Position numbers and translations under genes: made by a program. DNA of 64,000 nt. Origin: Pseudoalteromonas rhizosphaerae (GTDB lineage Bacteria > Pseudomonadota > Gammaproteobacteria > Enterobacterales > Alteromonadaceae). The DNA is taken from assembly GCF_902498845.1 (NCBI RefSeq), contig NZ_CABVLM010000005.1, positions 1-64,000 of the forward strand. Reading direction: 5' to 3'. Shown here one piece after another: positions 63,975-64,000 of the stretch (positions within the stretch are counted from its first letter, which is position 1; each line of letters starts with the position of its first letter). The notes beneath the pieces were generated by a model that was not told the origin of the DNA, searched no databases, and worked only from the letters and a program-made list of their open reading frames with translations.

Positions 63975-64000
63975 ATGAAAAAACTAAAAGTTACTTTATA
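63975..64000 (+). CDS. Possible start of a gene cut by the window edge
   Basis: ATG at 63975 followed by eight open codons (MKKLKVTL) to the last base. The Lys-rich beginning looks like a signal peptide or ordinary N-terminus, but there is no clear ribosome site and too little sequence to judge. Confidence 0.25.

Noticed and set aside
1..64000. CRISPR arrays, tRNA genes, insertion sequences and prophage genes
   Set aside because: Read for short regular repeats, T-loop signatures and transposase or integrase motifs; none found. The only mobile-looking item is the non-coding hairpin at 10927-11088.

Overview
The window comes from the chromosome of a marine gammaproteobacterium, most likely a Pseudoalteromonas. 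The minus strand at the left edge carries the first ~117 bases of a 16S rRNA gene whose V1 region looks like that genus. Gene order and families agree: Na+-driven polar flagellar stators (PomAB), a RibB protein with a degenerate RibA half, DPP-IV/M20/M49-type peptidases, and a beta-glucoside locus with a lipoprotein GH3 glucanase. The DNA is AT-rich, densely packed and mostly housekeeping. I see no prophage, insertion sequence, CRISPR array, toxin-antitoxin pair or tRNA gene.

Layout. 1-540: 16S 5' end with its leader, boxA and a P1-type promoter, all reading left. 711-7351: cnoX, a secreted M20D amidohydrolase, topB, a tiny 25-residue ORF in front of a five-helix membrane protein, and pomAB behind a near-perfect FliA (sigma28) promoter. 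7653-10757: xseB-ispA-dxs, the isoprenoid precursor cluster. 10927-11088: a hairpin-forming MITE-like element in front of a collagen-like lipoprotein with a duplicated beta-propeller. 13441-16527: a propeller-type sensor with an SGDEF diguanylate cyclase domain. 16557-22451: nrdR-ribD-ribE-ribBX-ribH-nusB-thiL-pgpA, a classical cofactor/nusB cluster. 22554-29350: glyA, then thrABC with a recognisable threonine leader peptide and attenuator.

29432-47686 is a run of short transcription units: a CheY-like regulator divergent from a sensor kinase, rdgC, an HDOD protein, an M49-like lipoprotein, a solute-binding protein, a HIT protein, a DPP-IV-type peptidase, a Cache chemoreceptor, an M17 aminopeptidase, dinB with an SOS-box-like site, a thioesterase, an aldo/keto reductase, another solute-binding-like protein, and an FAH-family enzyme overlapping it tail to tail. 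47808-55540 is a divergent beta-glucoside/beta-glucan oligosaccharide locus: a FucP-type importer and GH3 lipoprotein to the left; GH1, a GPH-family importer and a LacI-type regulator to the right. Two LacI-type palindromes lie between them.

55527-61057 is a five-gene two-component cluster on the minus strand: a sigma54-type response regulator, a 69-residue protein that is only a histidine-kinase dimerisation helix pair, a CHASE3 kinase, an Rcp1-like receiver, and a REC-kinase-REC-REC hybrid. It is the best candidate here for an unusual system, because the isolated phospho-acceptor domain has no catalytic domain of its own. 61211-63899 holds a NUDIX hydrolase, a YgjV-type membrane protein, and a Crp/Fnr-family regulator translationally coupled to a nitronate-monooxygenase-like flavoprotein.

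A recurring theme is compact use of gene ends. At least three convergent pairs have a hairpin embedded in coding sequence (3084-3108, 55523-55554, 61738-61768), and one pair overlaps by 62 bp. All functional calls come from reading the sequence and recalling families; no search was run.
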